From contig JARRJC010000010.1 of the NCBI GenBank assembly GCA_037379885.1, positions 1 through 64,000 of the forward strand: a DNA stretch of 64,000 nucleotides. The letters are read 5' to 3'. Positions within the stretch are counted from its first letter, which is position 1. Each line of letters starts with the position of its first letter. The stretch comes from Limibacillus sp. Lineage in GTDB: Bacteria > Pseudomonadota > Alphaproteobacteria > Kiloniellales > CECT-8803. The notes beneath the pieces are model-generated. The model worked only from the letters and a program-made list of their open reading frames with translations. It searched no databases and was not told the DNA's origin. A program made the position numbers and the translations under genes. Of this stretch, positions 17,303-27,195 are shown in pieces.

Positions 17303-18429
17303 CGTGCGGCTCCGGTGGCTGGTGCGGGGGTGGGGTCGCTGGCCGCGGTTTCCGGCGGCGGCTCATCGCCCGCGAAGAGTTTCCTGGGGTCGAAGGCGTC
17401 GCGCACACCCTCCCCGATGAAGATCAGAAGGCTGAGGAGCACGGCGATGGAGACGAACCCGGTGATACCCAGCCAGGGCGCCTGCAGGTTCGCCTTGCCC
17501 TGGGCCAGCAACTCGCCGAGGGAGGCGGAGCCGGGCGGCAAGCCAATGCCCAGGAAGTCCAGCGCCGTCAAGGTGGTGACTGAGCCCGAAAGGATGAAGG
17601 GCATGAAGGTGAGCGTCGCGACCATGGCGTTGGGCAGCACGTGGCGGAACATGATGGCGCCGTTACTGACGCCGAGCGCGCGGGCCGCCCGCACATAGTC
17701 GAAGTTGCGCACCTTCAGGAACTCCGCGCGCACCACGCCGACCAGTCCCATCCAGGAGAAGAGCAGCATCAGCCCGAGGAGCCACCAGAAGTTCGGTTGG
17801 ATGAGGCTGGCCAGGATGATCAGCAGATAGAGCACCGGCAGGCCCGACCAGATCTCGATGAAGCGCTGGAACAGCAGGTCGGTCCAGCCGCCGAAGTAAC
17901 CCTGAACCGCGCCCGCGACCACGCCGATGATCGAGGAGATGATAGTGAGCGTGAAGCCGAAGAGCACCGAGATGCGGAAGCCGTAGATCAGCCGCGCCGT
18001 CACGTCGCGCGCCTGATCGTCCGTGCCCAGCCAATGCTCCGCGCTGGGCGGCGAGGGGGCGGGCTGCGGCAGGTCCCAGGCGACGGTGCGGTGGTTGTAG
18101 GGGATGAGCGGCTCGATCATCCAGCCCTTCTCCGCGATCAGGGCGCGCACGTAGGGGTCCTTGTAGTCCGCCTCGGTCTCGAACTCGCCGCCGAAGGCGG
18201 TCTCCGGATAGGCCTGGACCACCGGCAGGTAGAAGGCCCCGTCGTAGCGCACCAGGATCGGCTTGTCGTTCGCCACGAACTCGGCGAAGAGCGCGATCAG
18301 GAAGAGCACCAGGAAGATCCAGAGCGACCAGACCGCGCGCCCGTTGGCGCGGAAGTTGCGCACGCGCCTCTCTGAGATCGGCGAGATCTTGAAGCCAAGG
18401 AAACGGGGCTGGGCGACGCTCTTTTCCAT
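17299..18429 (-). CDS. yejE: Peptide ABC transporter permease YejE
   Basis: The 376-residue inner-membrane subunit has an N-terminal helix (WSLWIFLVLFLIALFAEF), a large periplasmic loop and then five helices of the DppC-type permease domain. The loop contains EHWLGTDDQARDVTARLIYGFRIS, the conserved GTDxxGRD-like element of this family. The EAA loop reads YVRAARALGVSNGAIMFRHVLPN. Together with YejB it forms the channel. It lies between yejB (4 bases upstream) and yejF (4-base overlap). Confidence 0.95.
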   Translation of the reverse strand: MEKSVAQPRFLGFKISPISERRVRNFRANGRAVWSLWIFLVLFLIALFAEFVANDKPILVRYDGAFYLPVVQAYPETAFGGEFETEADYKDPYVRALIAEKGWMIEPLIPYNHRTVAWDLPQPAPSPPSAEHWLGTDDQARDVTARLIYGFRISVLFGFTLTIISSIIGVVAGAVQGYFGGWTDLLFQRFIEIWSGLPVLYLLIILASLIQPNFWWLLGLMLLFSWMGLVGVVRAEFLKVRNFDYVRAARALGVSNGAIMFRHVLPNAMVATLTFMPFILSGSVTTLTALDFLGIGLPPGSASLGELLAQGKANLQAPWLGITGFVSIAVLLSLLIFIGEGVRDAFDPRKLFAGDEPPPETAASDPTPAPATGAAR

Positions 18430-18433
18430 GGTC

Positions 18434-19546
18434 CTAAACCTCCCGCCCTTCGAAGTCGATCCGGGGGTCGATCAGCGTGTACATCAGGTCGCCCACCAGA
18501 TTCATGATGAGGCCCAGGAGCGAGAAGAAGAACAGCGTGCCGAACATGACCGGATAGTCGCGGTTGAAGGCCGCCTCGAAGCCCAGCAATCCCAGTCCGT
18601 CCAGGGAGAAGATGACCTCGATCAGAAGCGCTCCTGTGAAGATCACCGAGATGAAGGCCCCCGGAAAGCCCGCGATCACGATCAGCATGGCGTTGCGGAA
18701 GACGTGCCCGTAAAGAACCCGGTTCTGGGTCAGTCCCTTGGCCTTGGCGGTGATCACGTACTGCTGGCCGATCTGGTCCATGAAGGAGTTCTTGGTGAGC
18801 ATGGTCATGGTGGCGAAACTGCCGACCACCATCGCCGTGATGGGCAGCACGAGATGCCAGAAGTAATCGACGATCCTGGCGGGCCAGGACAGCGTCTCCC
18901 AGTCCGGCGAGGTGAGGCCGCGCAGCGGGAACCAATCGAGGTAGCTGCCGCCTGCGAAGAGGATGATCAGCAGGACCGCGAAAAGGAACGACGGGATCGC
19001 GTAGCCCACGATGATGAGGCCGGAGGTCCAGACGTCGAAGCGCGTGCCGTCCCGGACCGCCTTGGCGATGCCCAGCGGGATGGAGACCAGATACATCAGC
19101 AGGGTCGACCAGAGCCCGAGCGAGATAGAGACCGGCAGCTTGTCGATCACCAGGTCCACGACTGTCTGGTCGCGGAAGAAGGACTCGCCGAAATCGAAGG
19201 TCAGGTAGTTGCCGATCATCAGGAAGAAGCGTTCGTGCGGCGGTCTGTCGAAGCCGAACTGCTTTTCCAGCTGGGCGATGAACTCGGGCTCCAGGCCCTG
19301 CGCGCCGCGGTAGGCGCTCTCTCCGCCCTCTTGCGAGCTTCCGCCGCCCGCCCCGCCTTCGCCCAGCTCTCCCGTCGCGCTTTGCGTGGCGCGCTGGACG
19401 ATGCTCTGACCTTCCCCGGTCAACTGCCCGATGAGCTGTTCGACCGGGCCGCCGGGGGCGGCCTGGATCACCACGAAGTTGATCACCATGATCCCGAAAA
19501 GTGTCGGGACGATCAGCGCCAGGCGTCGGAGGATATAGGCGAGCAT
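18434..19546 (-). CDS. yejB: Peptide ABC transporter permease YejB
   Basis: The 370-residue permease starts with the classic DppB-type helix [36 protein letters not shown]. It has six helices, with a periplasmic segment at about residues 40-110 that carries a Gly/Glu-rich, low-complexity insertion ([18 protein letters not shown]) characteristic of YejB. The EAA loop is [25 protein letters not shown]. It pairs with YejE, encoded four bases downstream. It is preceded by yejA with a 28-base gap. Confidence 0.95.
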   Translation of the reverse strand: MLAYILRRLALIVPTLFGIMVINFVVIQAAPGGPVEQLIGQLTGEGQSIVQRATQSATGELGEGGAGGGSSQEGGESAYRGAQGLEPEFIAQLEKQFGFDRPPHERFFLMIGNYLTFDFGESFFRDQTVVDLVIDKLPVSISLGLWSTLLMYLVSIPLGIAKAVRDGTRFDVWTSGLIIVGYAIPSFLFAVLLIILFAGGSYLDWFPLRGLTSPDWETLSWPARIVDYFWHLVLPITAMVVGSFATMTMLTKNSFMDQIGQQYVITAKAKGLTQNRVLYGHVFRNAMLIVIAGFPGAFISVIFTGALLIEVIFSLDGLGLLGFEAAFNRDYPVMFGTLFFFSLLGLIMNLVGDLMYTLIDPRIDFEGREV

Positions 19547-19574
19547 CTGTGTTTTTATGCCTCTCGTTGCTTGC

Positions 19575-21473
19575 CTACTGGCCGCTGTCGGCGGACTGGG
19601 CGGGCAGCTTCAAGCCGCGTGCCTTGTCCGGGACGACCCACCAGGTGTCGAACTGCGTGCCGTTCTTGGGCGTGACCTCCGGCCGGGCGAACTTGTCCCA
19701 GTAGAGGATGCGGTCGACCTGAATGTGCCACTGGGGGATCACGTAGTGCCCCCAGAGCAGGACGCGGTCGAGGGCGCGGGTCCGCTGGATGAGGGACTCG
19801 CGGTCGGGCGCGGAGATGACCAGTTCGATCAACTCGTCCACGACCGGATCGCTGACGCCCACGTAGTTCCGGCTGCCTTCGCTCTGGGCCGACTCGCTGC
19901 CCCAGAAATCCCGCTGCTCATTGCCGGGGGAGTCCGACTGTCCCCAGGAGGCGACGATCATATCGAAGTCGAAGGAACGCACCCGCTTGATGTATTGCGG
20001 CGTATCGACGACGCGCGCCTCGGCTTCGATCCCCAGCCGCTTCAGGTTGCGGATGAAGGGTAGGGCGATACGGGAAAAGGCGGGGGAGGCCAGCAGGATC
20101 TCGAACTCGAAGGGCTCGCCGGTCTCTTCCTTCACCAGCTTCATGTCGCGCACCACCCAGCCGGCTTCGGCCAGAAGCTCGAAGGCGCGCCTCAGGTTCT
20201 CGCGCGGCCAGCCGCTGCCGTCGGTCGAGGGTGCGAAGTAGGGTTCCTCGAAGACCTCGGGCGGCAAGCGGTCGCGGTAGCGCTCCAGGATCTCCAGCTC
20301 TTCGCCCTGAGGCAGGCCGGAAGAGGCCAGCTCGGAGTTCGAGAAGTAGCTCTCCGTGCGGCTGTACTGCCCGAAGAAGAGATTCTGGTTGGTCCACTCG
20401 AAATCGAAGGCGTAGGCCAGCGCCCGGCGCACCAACGGGTCCTTGAAGGGTTCCCGCCGCGTATTCATGCCCCAGGACTGCATGCCGGTCGGCCGGCTGT
20501 TCTCCAGGGCGACCTTCTGAAGCCGCCCGTCGCGTACGGCGGGGACGTCATAGTCTGTCGCCCAGGCCTTGGCCTGGTTCTCCACCCGGTAATCGATCCG
20601 TCCGCTCTTCAGCGCTTCGCGCACGATGGTGTCGTCGCGGTAGTAGTCGTAGCGGATGCTGTCGAAGTTATCGCGGCCCACCATCGTCGGATGATCCCAG
20701 CCCCAGTAGTCCTCGACCCGCTCGTAGACCACATAGCGCCCTGGCTCGAAGTCGGCGACGCGGTAGGGGCCGCTGGCGGGCGGCGGGTCGAGCGAGGTGG
20801 CGCCGAACTCGCGGCCTTCATAGAAATGCTTGGGCAGCACCGTCAGTTGCCCGATGATGAGCGGCAGTTCGCGATTCTCGCTTTCGGAAAAGCTGAACTT
20901 GACCCGCCGCTCGCCGGTCTGGACCGCCTCCGTCACCGAGCCGTAGTAGAAGCGGAAGAAGGGGTGCCCTTCGGTCTTCAGGATGTTGAGCGAGAAGATC
21001 ACGTCCTCGACCGTGATCGGCCTGCCGTCGTGCCAGATGATGTCGTCGCGCAACTCGAATTCAACCCAAGAGCGGTCGTCCGGCCAGATCACCTTCTCAC
21101 AGAGCAGGCAGTACTCCGTGAAGGCCTCGTCGGCGCTGGAGACCATGAGACTCTGGTGGGTGTTCGCGATACCCGCCGCAGCTTCTCCCTTGATGATGAA
21201 GGGATTGAAGGAATCGAAGTTCCCGATGGCGGCCAGTTGTACCTCGCCGCCCTTGGGCGCTTCCGGGTTCACATAGTCGAAGTGCCTGAAATCGGGGCCG
21301 TACTTCGGCTCGCCGTGCATGGCGATGGCGTGGGATTCATGGATGACCTGACGACCCGCGCCGGCGTCTGAGCTGGCGACTGTGTTGGCATCCGACTGCG
21401 CATGCGCCGCGCCCGCCATGGAGAGCGAGAGCAGCAGCCCTGCGGTCAGCGTGAAAAGGCGAGGTCCGTTCAT
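19575..21473 (-). CDS. yejA: Peptide ABC transporter substrate-binding protein YejA
   Basis: The periplasmic binding protein of about 632 residues has a Sec signal ([25 protein letters not shown]) and the SBP_bac_5 fold. Family markers are [29 protein letters not shown], which is typical of YejA, and [13 protein letters not shown]. It captures oligopeptides for YejBEF. I place the start at ATG 21473, which has GAAGGG upstream and puts the signal n-region correctly; a start at 21509 would add 12 residues. It is the first gene of a yejA-B-E-F operon, with its promoter in the 93-base gap after hisN. Confidence 0.95.
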   Translation of the reverse strand: MNGPRLFTLTAGLLLSLSMAGAAHAQSDANTVASSDAGAGRQVIHESHAIAMHGEPKYGPDFRHFDYVNPEAPKGGEVQLAAIGNFDSFNPFIIKGEAAAGIANTHQSLMVSSADEAFTEYCLLCEKVIWPDDRSWVEFELRDDIIWHDGRPITVEDVIFSLNILKTEGHPFFRFYYGSVTEAVQTGERRVKFSFSESENRELPLIIGQLTVLPKHFYEGREFGATSLDPPPASGPYRVADFEPGRYVVYERVEDYWGWDHPTMVGRDNFDSIRYDYYRDDTIVREALKSGRIDYRVENQAKAWATDYDVPAVRDGRLQKVALENSRPTGMQSWGMNTRREPFKDPLVRRALAYAFDFEWTNQNLFFGQYSRTESYFSNSELASSGLPQGEELEILERYRDRLPPEVFEEPYFAPSTDGSGWPRENLRRAFELLAEAGWVVRDMKLVKEETGEPFEFEILLASPAFSRIALPFIRNLKRLGIEAEARVVDTPQYIKRVRSFDFDMIVASWGQSDSPGNEQRDFWGSESAQSEGSRNYVGVSDPVVDELIELVISAPDRESLIQRTRALDRVLLWGHYVIPQWHIQVDRILYWDKFARPEVTPKNGTQFDTWWVVPDKARGLKLPAQSADSGQ

Positions 21474-21566
21474 GAATCCCTTCGGTGAAGCCCTGTCCGT
21501 CGTTCGCATTCTTAATGGCTGCTTCGACCCAGCTTAATCTGTGCGCCCCGTCGCGCCGGATCAAGA

Positions 21567-22376
21567 CTATGCGCTGGCACCCAGAATCGAAAGGGCTGCT
21601 TCGTGGCAGCGCTGGTCCCCGGCGGCGATGACGCAGTCGCCGCTCTCCAGGCTGACGGGCTCGCCCCGCCAGTTGGTGATGATGCCGCCCGCCTCCGTGA
21701 TCACGGGAGCCAGGGCCATGAAGTCATAGACGCCGAGCGCCGCCTCGCAGACCAGGTCGATGAAGCCGCTGGCGAGCAGCCCAAAGCCGTAGCAGTCGTT
21801 GCCGTAGACGGTGAAACGCGCTTCCGCCGACAGCCGTTCGAAGGCCTCGCGCCGAGGGCCCGAGGCGAACATCTCCGGCGTCGTGGCGGTCAGCACCGCT
21901 TGGGAAAGCTCTGCGCAGGCGCGCACCTTGGCGGGCCGTTCGCCCCGCTGGTCGCGGAAGACGGCCCCGCGGCCGGCAAGGCCGATCCAGCGTTCGCGCT
22001 TCATGGGCATGTCGATCAGGCCCAGGACCGGCCTGCCGCGATGGGCCAGCGCGATCAGGCTGCCGTAGCCGACATTGCCGGTCACGAACTGCTTGGTGCC
22101 GTCGATGGGGTCGATGACCCAGACGAACTCGGCCTCCGGGTCCTTGCTGCCGTGCTCCTCGCCGATCACGCCGTGGTCGGGAAACTGAGATTCCAGCACG
22201 GCGCGCACGGCCAGCTCCGCCTCCCTGTCGGCCCGGGTCACGGGGCTCTCGTCTGACTTGCTGTCGACGGTGAGGTCTTGGCGGAAGTAACCGGTGGTGA
22301 CCTTTCCCGCGGCCTCTGCCGCCGCTTCGGCGGCGGCGCGGCAACGCTCCAGGAATGCGGGGGAGGGCAGGCTCAT
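21567..22376 (-). CDS. hisN: Inositol-monophosphatase-family histidinol-phosphatase
   Basis: The 269-residue Mg-dependent phosphatase has the IMPase motifs: GEEH at 72-75, WVIDPIDGTKQF with D89-T94, and the C-terminal GVYDFMALAPVITEAGG. Its overall sequence (GVIGEEHGSKDPEAEFVWVIDPIDGTKQFVTG) resembles HisN-type histidinol-phosphatases of alphaproteobacteria and actinobacteria, which hydrolyse L-histidinol phosphate. Generic inositol or nucleotide phosphatase activity is the alternative. It is encoded just downstream of the cytochrome gene (26-base gap) on the same strand. Confidence 0.85.
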   Translation of the reverse strand: MSLPSPAFLERCRAAAEAAAEAAGKVTTGYFRQDLTVDSKSDESPVTRADREAELAVRAVLESQFPDHGVIGEEHGSKDPEAEFVWVIDPIDGTKQFVTGNVGYGSLIALAHRGRPVLGLIDMPMKRERWIGLAGRGAVFRDQRGERPAKVRACAELSQAVLTATTPEMFASGPRREAFERLSAEARFTVYGNDCYGFGLLASGFIDLVCEAALGVYDFMALAPVITEAGGIITNWRGEPVSLESGDCVIAAGDQRCHEAALSILGASA

Positions 22377-22402
22377 GCGGGCGCGCCTCGCGAAACTAGG
22401 GG

Positions 22403-24013
22403 TCAGTTGATGCGATAGGGGCGCTCTGCTTGTAGGCGGAAGTAGGCGGCCAGGGCAAGGCGTTCCTCCGGCGCGGCGAACTCAGGATGCGACTGCTCGC
22501 AGCGGCCGTAGAAGGCCTGCGGGTTGTTCAGAAGGTCGTCGAAGAGCTGATAGCTCCAATAGCCCAGATGCCGGGGCTCCTCGGCCAGCGCCGCCGAGCA
22601 GTCCGAATAGGCATAGTCCTCCAGGCCCGCGATTCGCCGGCCGAGGACCCCAAAAAGATTAGGGCCGATCTTGTCGGCCCCGTTTTCGCTCCAGTCATGG
22701 CAGGTGGCGCAGGCTTGCGCCAAGAGTTTTCCCCGGTCGGGTTCCGCCTCCAGAACCCTGGCTTCGATCATCCTTTCACGCTCCATCATCCGGTTCTGCA
22801 GGGTGGCGAGTTCGGCCATGTTTTCCATGTGACGCTGAATCTTCTCAGCTTCGGCGAACACCATGGCCGTGCGCTCGGCGCTGCCGACCGGCGGCAGGGC
22901 GGCGGCCTTGTCCTCGGCCGCCGTCTCTTGCGCGGGCGCGCTCGGCTCCGGCGCCGCCGCGGCGTTGTCCGGCAGCGGCTCGGGATCGTTGGAGAGGCTG
23001 CGCAGGTAGGCGATCAGGTTGGCCAGCTCCTCATCCTTCTTGATGCCGGCGAAGGACATCTTGGTGCCCGGCGCCCAGCCCTTGGGGTCGGACAGGAAGC
23101 CCGCCAGGGCCGCATAGTCCCAGGTGCCGCCCTTATCCTTGAGCGCGGAGGAATAGCTGTAGCCCTCGTGGCTGGCGATCTCGCGCCCGACCACGTCCCA
23201 GAGACCGGGGCCGACCTTGTTCGGTCCGCCCTCGTCGAAGGAGTGGCAGGCCGCGCACTTCTTGACGACCTTCTCGCCAGCCGCGGCATCGGCGGAGGCC
23301 AGGAGCGCGATCACGCCGCTGGCCGGGCCTTCGGCCATCGCGCCGGCGGCGTCCGCCATGCTGTCGGCAGCGCCTTCCACGGCGTCCCCAGCGGCTTCCA
23401 TCGCGCCCTCCACGGCGTCTCCGGCGGCCTCGGCCATGCCTTCGGCGCTGGCGGTCAAGGCGTTGATCTCGTCCTCGCTGGGCAGCGGTGCCGGGTCGTT
23501 GGAGAGACTGCGCAGGTAGGCGATCATGTCGGCGCGGTCCTCCACCTTGGCGATGCCCGCGAAGGACATCTTGGTGCCGGGCGCGTACTCGCCGGGGTTC
23601 GCGAGGAAGGCGTTCAGCGCGCTATAGCTCCAAGCCTCGTCCGGGGCGTTCTGCAGCGCGTCGGAGTAGCTGTATCCCTCGTGGCTGGCCATGGCGCGTC
23701 CCACGACGCCCCACAGGCCCGGGCCGACCTTGTTGGGGCCGCCCTCCTCGAAGGCGTGGCAGGCGGTGCACTTCTTGGCGAGCGACTCGCCGGACTCCAC
23801 GCTGGCGGCAGCCAGAAGTGGCAGCACCGGCTCCAGGGCCGGGCCCTCGGCTTCGGCCATTTGCTCGCCGGAAGATTCCATGCCCGCAGGCTTGTAGACG
23901 GCTTCTTCCAAATGATCCTCGGACACCAGAAGGTGCGCGATGAAGCCGGACCCCATGGCGATGACGCCGCCGGTAAGGACGGCCGCGGCGATTTTGTTCA
24001 ACTCGAGGGACAT
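22403..24013 (-). CDS. Membrane-anchored three-haem cytochrome c (CycM-like, tandem domains)
   Basis: The 536-residue protein begins with an uncleaved-looking N-terminal helix (residues 7-30), as in CycM. It contains three cytochrome c domains with CxxCH at 82-86 (CTACH), 253-257 (CAACH) and 435-439 (CATCH). Domains 1 and 2 are close copies, each with GPGLW and the axial-Met motif GTKMSFAGI (M149, M319). Domain 3 keeps [14 protein letters not shown] but has no TKMSFAG; the corresponding stretch contains [12 protein letters not shown]. Linker 1 (about 188-230) is an Ala/Gly/Glu repeat with [10 protein letters not shown] twice. Residues 384-424 look like a coiled coil. It probably carries electrons to a terminal oxidase in the periplasm. 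It is divergent from kdsB-pheA. Confidence 0.9.
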   Translation of the reverse strand: MSLELNKIAAAVLTGGVIAMGSGFIAHLLVSEDHLEEAVYKPAGMESSGEQMAEAEGPALEPVLPLLAAASVESGESLAKKCTACHAFEEGGPNKVGPGLWGVVGRAMASHEGYSYSDALQNAPDEAWSYSALNAFLANPGEYAPGTKMSFAGIAKVEDRADMIAYLRSLSNDPAPLPSEDEINALTASAEGMAEAAGDAVEGAMEAAGDAVEGAADSMADAAGAMAEGPASGVIALLASADAAAGEKVVKKCAACHSFDEGGPNKVGPGLWDVVGREIASHEGYSYSSALKDKGGTWDYAALAGFLSDPKGWAPGTKMSFAGIKKDEELANLIAYLRSLSNDPEPLPDNAAAAPEPSAPAQETAAEDKAAALPPVGSAERTAMVFAEAEKIQRHMENMAELATLQNRMMERERMIEARVLEAEPDRGKLLAQACATCHDWSENGADKIGPNLFGVLGRRIAGLEDYAYSDCSAALAEEPRHLGYWSYQLFDDLLNNPQAFYGRCEQSHPEFAAPEERLALAAYFRLQAERPYRIN

Positions 24014-24326
24014 GCTTGCTTTCCCCTGACGGTATTAAGCGAAGGAACTCTAGCTCCGATGGCGCGCGACTTTAGTGCGAGCCGCAAGGATGATCAACTC
24101 ATTGCCGAGCCGCAAAAGGCCTTTGCCGCGCCTCCTGCGGATCGCTACCCTTCTCCAGCGTCGCTTTCGCAGCCTTTCTACGGGCAGATTAGCGGAGAGG
24201 CTTGTCCGCTCCGCGCGTCACAAGGTCGCAGAGACGCTATAAAGGTCGCAGAGCCGGGCTTCCGCCGCAAGCAGGAAGCAAAAGAGGCAGGATCACCCCG
24301 CCAAACCGCTTGGAGCCCAGGAAAGC
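24014..24326 (+). other. Divergent intergenic region between the cytochrome gene and kdsB
   Basis: These 313 bases hold no convincing gene. They contain an inverted repeat AGCGGA (24191-24196)/TCCGCT (24205-24210). They also contain a 12-base direct repeat AAGGTCGCAGAG at 24222-24233 and 24242-24253, exactly 20 bases apart, with a TATAAA between them (24238-24243) that could be a -10 box for kdsB. A short AGGAAAGC precedes the kdsB ATG. Confidence 0.6.
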
Positions 24327-25085
24327 ATGAACCGAAGCCCCCTGATCGTGATTCCCGCCCGCATGGCCTCGACCCGCTTGCCCGGCAAGCCGCTGGCCGA
24401 CATCGCGGGCGCGCCGATGATCGTGCAAGTTTTGCGCCGCGCGCTGGAGGCGGATATCGGCCCCGCCATCGTGGCCGCCGCAGAACCCGAGATCGCCGAG
24501 GCCGTGGAGAAGGCCGGCGGGCGCGCGGTCCTGACCGACCCGGAGTTGCCCAGCGGCTCCGACCGGATTCATCAGGCCGTGCAGCGCATCGATCCGGAAG
24601 GCCTGCACGAGGTGGTGGTGAATCTCCAGGGCGACCTGCCGACCCTGGAGCCGGAGGCGCTGCGCGCCGTCCTGCTGCCGCTGGTCCACCCGGAGGTGGA
24701 GATCGCGACGCTCTGCGCGGAGATCACGGAGCCTGCCGAGCGCGCCAATCCCAACGTGGTTAAGATCGCCACCGCCTTTCCCGACCCGAACGAAGCGGCG
24801 CGGGCGCTCTATTTCTCGCGCGCGCCGATCCCCTGGGACCAGGGCGACGCCGCGCTGCCGCTCTATCATCACATCGGCATCTACGCTTACCGCCGCGCCG
24901 CGCTGGAACGTTTCGTGGCGTTGCAGCCCTCGCCCCTGGAAAAGCGCGAGCGGCTGGAGCAACTCCGCGCGCTGGAGGCCGGCATGAGGATCGACGCCGC
25001 CCTCGTTGACACCGTTCCGCTGGGTGTCGATACTCCCGCCGACCTTGAGCGGGCGCGCCAAATCCTGTCGGCCCGGCCTCAATAG
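24327..25085 (+). CDS. kdsB: 3-deoxy-manno-octulosonate cytidylyltransferase
   Basis: The 252-residue enzyme activates Kdo with CTP to CMP-Kdo for lipopolysaccharide core synthesis in the cytosol. The N-terminal nucleotide-binding signature [19 protein letters not shown] is textbook Kds[17 protein letters not shown] carries the metal-binding Asp, and [17 protein letters not shown] and [17 protein letters not shown] are also conserved. It confirms an LPS-bearing outer membrane. pheA follows in the same direction with 25 bases between, an arrangement common in alphaproteobacteria. Confidence 0.97.
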   Translation: MNRSPLIVIPARMASTRLPGKPLADIAGAPMIVQVLRRALEADIGPAIVAAAEPEIAEAVEKAGGRAVLTDPELPSGSDRIHQAVQRIDPEGLHEVVVNLQGDLPTLEPEALRAVLLPLVHPEVEIATLCAEITEPAERANPNVVKIATAFPDPNEAARALYFSRAPIPWDQGDAALPLYHHIGIYAYRRAALERFVALQPSPLEKRERLEQLRALEAGMRIDAALVDTVPLGVDTPADLERARQILSARPQ

Positions 25086-25110
25086 AACCCCCGGATACCG
25101 GACCCCCGCC

Positions 25111-25995
25111 ATGGCCGCAGACAGCAAGGCAGAGAGCAAGAAAAAGAAGATCGCCTTCCAGGGCGTGCCCGGCGCCAACTCGGACGTGGCCTGCCGCTCG
25201 GTCTTTCCGGATATGGAGCCGCTGGCCTGCGCGTCCTTCGCCGATGCCTTCGCGGCCGTTTCCGAGGGCGAGGCGGCGCTCGGCATGATCCCGATCGACA
25301 ACTCCTCGGCCGGGCGCGTGGCGGACATCCACCACCTGCTGCCGGAATCCGGCCTGCACATCATCGGCGAGCACTTCCAGAAGATCGAACACCAGCTGGT
25401 GGCGCCCAAGGGCGTGGAGCTTTCCGACATCAAGCTGGTGCGCAGCCACGTGCATGCGCTCAGCCAGTGCCGCCGCTTCATCCGCGAACATGGCTGGCAG
25501 GCCGTCGTGCACGCCGACACCGCCGGCGCCGCCAAGGACCTGGCGGAGCGCAGGCCGCAAGGCGAAGCGGCGATCGCCAGCGCCCTGGCGGCTGAGATCT
25601 ACGGTCTGGAGATTCTGGAGCGCAACGTCGAGGACGAGCACAACAACACCACGCGGTTCATCGTGATGGCGCGCGAGCCGATCCATCCCGAGCCGCACGA
25701 AGGCCCGGTGATCACCTCCTTCGTGTTCCGGGTGCGCTCGGTCCCGGCGGCGCTCTACAAGTCGCTCGGCGGCTTTGCGACCAACGGGGTCAACATCACC
25801 AAGCTTGAGAGCTACATCACCGACGGCTCCTTCACCGTGGCGCAGTTCTACGCGGATATCGAAGGGCACCCGGACGACCGTCTGGTGCGGCTGGCGCTGG
25901 AGGAGCTGAGCTTCTTCTCCCGCGAGGTGAAGATCCTGGGGGTGTATCCCGCCTCTCCCTTCCGCAAGCAGAACGCCGCGGGCGGCGGCCTCTAG
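25111..25995 (+). CDS. pheA: Prephenate dehydratase
   Basis: The 294-residue monofunctional enzyme converts prephenate to phenylpyruvate in phenylalanine synthesis. The catalytic domain starts at IAFQGVPGANSD and ends with the NNTTRFIVMAREP motif, whose TRF Thr is the catalytic element. An ACT regulatory domain follows (ITSFVFRVRSVPAALYKSLGGFATNGVNITKLESYI). The usual ESRP of Phe-binding ACT domains reads ESYI here, a variant I recall as usual for alphaproteobacterial PheA, so feedback inhibition by Phe cannot be assumed. ATG 25111 gives the normal length. Chorismate mutase and TyrC for the same pathway lie 6-8 kb downstream. Confidence 0.95.
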   Translation: MAADSKAESKKKKIAFQGVPGANSDVACRSVFPDMEPLACASFADAFAAVSEGEAALGMIPIDNSSAGRVADIHHLLPESGLHIIGEHFQKIEHQLVAPKGVELSDIKLVRSHVHALSQCRRFIREHGWQAVVHADTAGAAKDLAERRPQGEAAIASALAAEIYGLEILERNVEDEHNNTTRFIVMAREPIHPEPHEGPVITSFVFRVRSVPAALYKSLGGFATNGVNITKLESYITDGSFTVAQFYADIEGHPDDRLVRLALEELSFFSREVKILGVYPASPFRKQNAAGGGL

Positions 25996-26002
25996 GGCTT
26001 TC

Positions 26003-26905
26003 TCAGGCTTCTTCCAACCAGGAGAGAATCAACTGGCGGGCGATGGAATCCTCGCGCGGTAGCTGGAAGAGCGCGTCGCCGGGGGACTCCAGGATCGCCT
26101 TGCGCTCGAACCACTGCGCGCTTTCCAGTTCGTTGGGATCGACGGTCAGCGGGCCGTAGTCGGCGCGGGCGTGGAAACCCAGCATGATGGAGGAGGGGAA
26201 GGGCCAGGGCTGGCTGGAGTGGTAGGTCACGTCCCGCACGCGAATCCCGACCTCCTCGAAGACTTCGCGCGCCACCGCCTCCTCAAGGCTCTCGCCCGGT
26301 TCCACGAAGCCGGCGAGCGTGGAATGGCGGCCTTCCGGCCAGGCGGCCTGCCGGCCGAGGACGCAGCGGTCCCCGCCGTCGTGCACCAGCATGATCACCG
26401 CCGGATCGGTGCGCGGGAAGTGCGAGGCGCCGCATTCGGGATTCTCGCAGCGGCGCTGATGGCCGGCCATCTCCATGCGGGTGGGATGGCCGCAGACGCC
26501 GCAGAAGCGGTGGCGTGCATGCCACCAGGCGAGGCCGCGCGCGTAGGCGAGCACCGAGCCCTCCCAGCGTTCCAGAACCGGACCCACCTGGCGCAGGTCG
26601 GCGAACTCGCCCTCCAGGCGCGGCGGCTCCTCGTGATGGCTGAGATCGACGGAGAGGTAGACGGCCCCGCCGCGCCGCCCCAGCAGGATCGGCTCCGCCG
26701 ACTGCTCGATCAGCACCGAGGCCTCCTGCAGGTCCAGGTAGCGGGCCGTGGGGTTCTCCAGGCTCGCCACCAGATTGCGGTAACGCCAGACCGCGACGAC
26801 GCGGACCTCTTCGCCGTCCCCGATCTTGTCGAGCCATTGGGGGTCGCGGCGCAGCGGTTCTTCGCGTTCCAGACCGCCTTGGCTGTAGAAGTTGCGTATC
26901 GTCAT
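26003..26905 (-). CDS. nudC: NAD(H) diphosphatase / Nudix hydrolase NudC
   Basis: The 300-residue protein matches NudC: an N-terminal NUDIX-like domain, a four-Cys zinc ribbon (CGVCGHPTRMEMAGHQRRCENPEC) and the Nudix box GFVEPGESLEEAVAREVFEEVGI. The NudC-specific SQPWPFPSSIMLGF lies just after the box. NudC cleaves NAD(H) to NMN(H) and AMP, and in E. coli removes NAD caps from RNA. I set the start at ATG 26905 (MTIRNFYSQGG), since an upstream extension to 27139 would run through the SRP RNA. It converges on pheA with a seven-base gap. Confidence 0.93.
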   Translation of the reverse strand: MTIRNFYSQGGLEREEPLRRDPQWLDKIGDGEEVRVVAVWRYRNLVASLENPTARYLDLQEASVLIEQSAEPILLGRRGGAVYLSVDLSHHEEPPRLEGEFADLRQVGPVLERWEGSVLAYARGLAWWHARHRFCGVCGHPTRMEMAGHQRRCENPECGASHFPRTDPAVIMLVHDGGDRCVLGRQAAWPEGRHSTLAGFVEPGESLEEAVAREVFEEVGIRVRDVTYHSSQPWPFPSSIMLGFHARADYGPLTVDPNELESAQWFERKAILESPGDALFQLPREDSIARQLILSWLEEA

Positions 26906-27003
26906 GGGCGCTAAAGTGGCCCAAGCCGCGCGCGCTGGCAATCGGCCTTGCGTTGTGCGGGAATCCGGCTGGGTTCCGGTCCAAGTTTTTGGGGGCTTTA
27001 CCC

Positions 27004-27034
27004 TTGCCCCGGACCGCCCTCTTGTGGCTATAGT
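27004..27034 (+). promoter_or_regulatory. Probable promoter of the SRP RNA gene
   Basis: TATAGT at 27029-27034 is a good -10 box whose expected start falls at about 27040, exactly at the base of the SRP RNA stem. A TTGCCC at 27004-27009 is a possible -35 element, though the 19-base spacer is long. I infer it is the ffs promoter from position. Confidence 0.55.
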
Positions 27035-27037
27035 GCG

Positions 27038-27140
27038 CCTCGGGAGGCTGGCGGCGGACGGGTCCCTCGCCAACCCGGTCAGGTCCGGAAGGAAGCAGCC
27101 GTAACGAGTTCGGCTCGGGTCGTCTGTCCAGCCTCCCACC
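27038..27140 (+). ncRNA. ffs: Signal recognition particle 4.5S RNA
   Basis: The conserved SRP domain IV core is present (GGTCAGGTCCGGAAGGAAGC at 27078-27097, then AGCC). The ends GGGAGGCTGG (27042-27051) and CCAGCCTCCC (27128-27137) pair perfectly over 10 bp and close the hairpin. This is the short bacterial 4.5S form that binds Ffh and targets membrane proteins. Placement directly upstream of dnaX is a common alphaproteobacterial arrangement. End points are estimated to within a few bases. Confidence 0.95.
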
Positions 27141-27195
27141 GTTATTCGGTTCTATACCGTCTCAACCCCGCTCATGAAGGCAGCGCCGAGCCCGG

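Noticed and set aside
22487-24763. 758-codon open frame antisense to the cytochrome gene and running into kdsB
   Set aside because: It is a GC-rich antisense shadow. Its composition is repetitive Gly/Arg/Val/Leu without domain logic, and it crosses two clearly real genes.
25111-25995. PheA as a feedback-insensitive mutant because ESRP reads ESYI
   Set aside because: This variant appears usual in alphaproteobacterial prephenate dehydratases, so it is not evidence of a special change.
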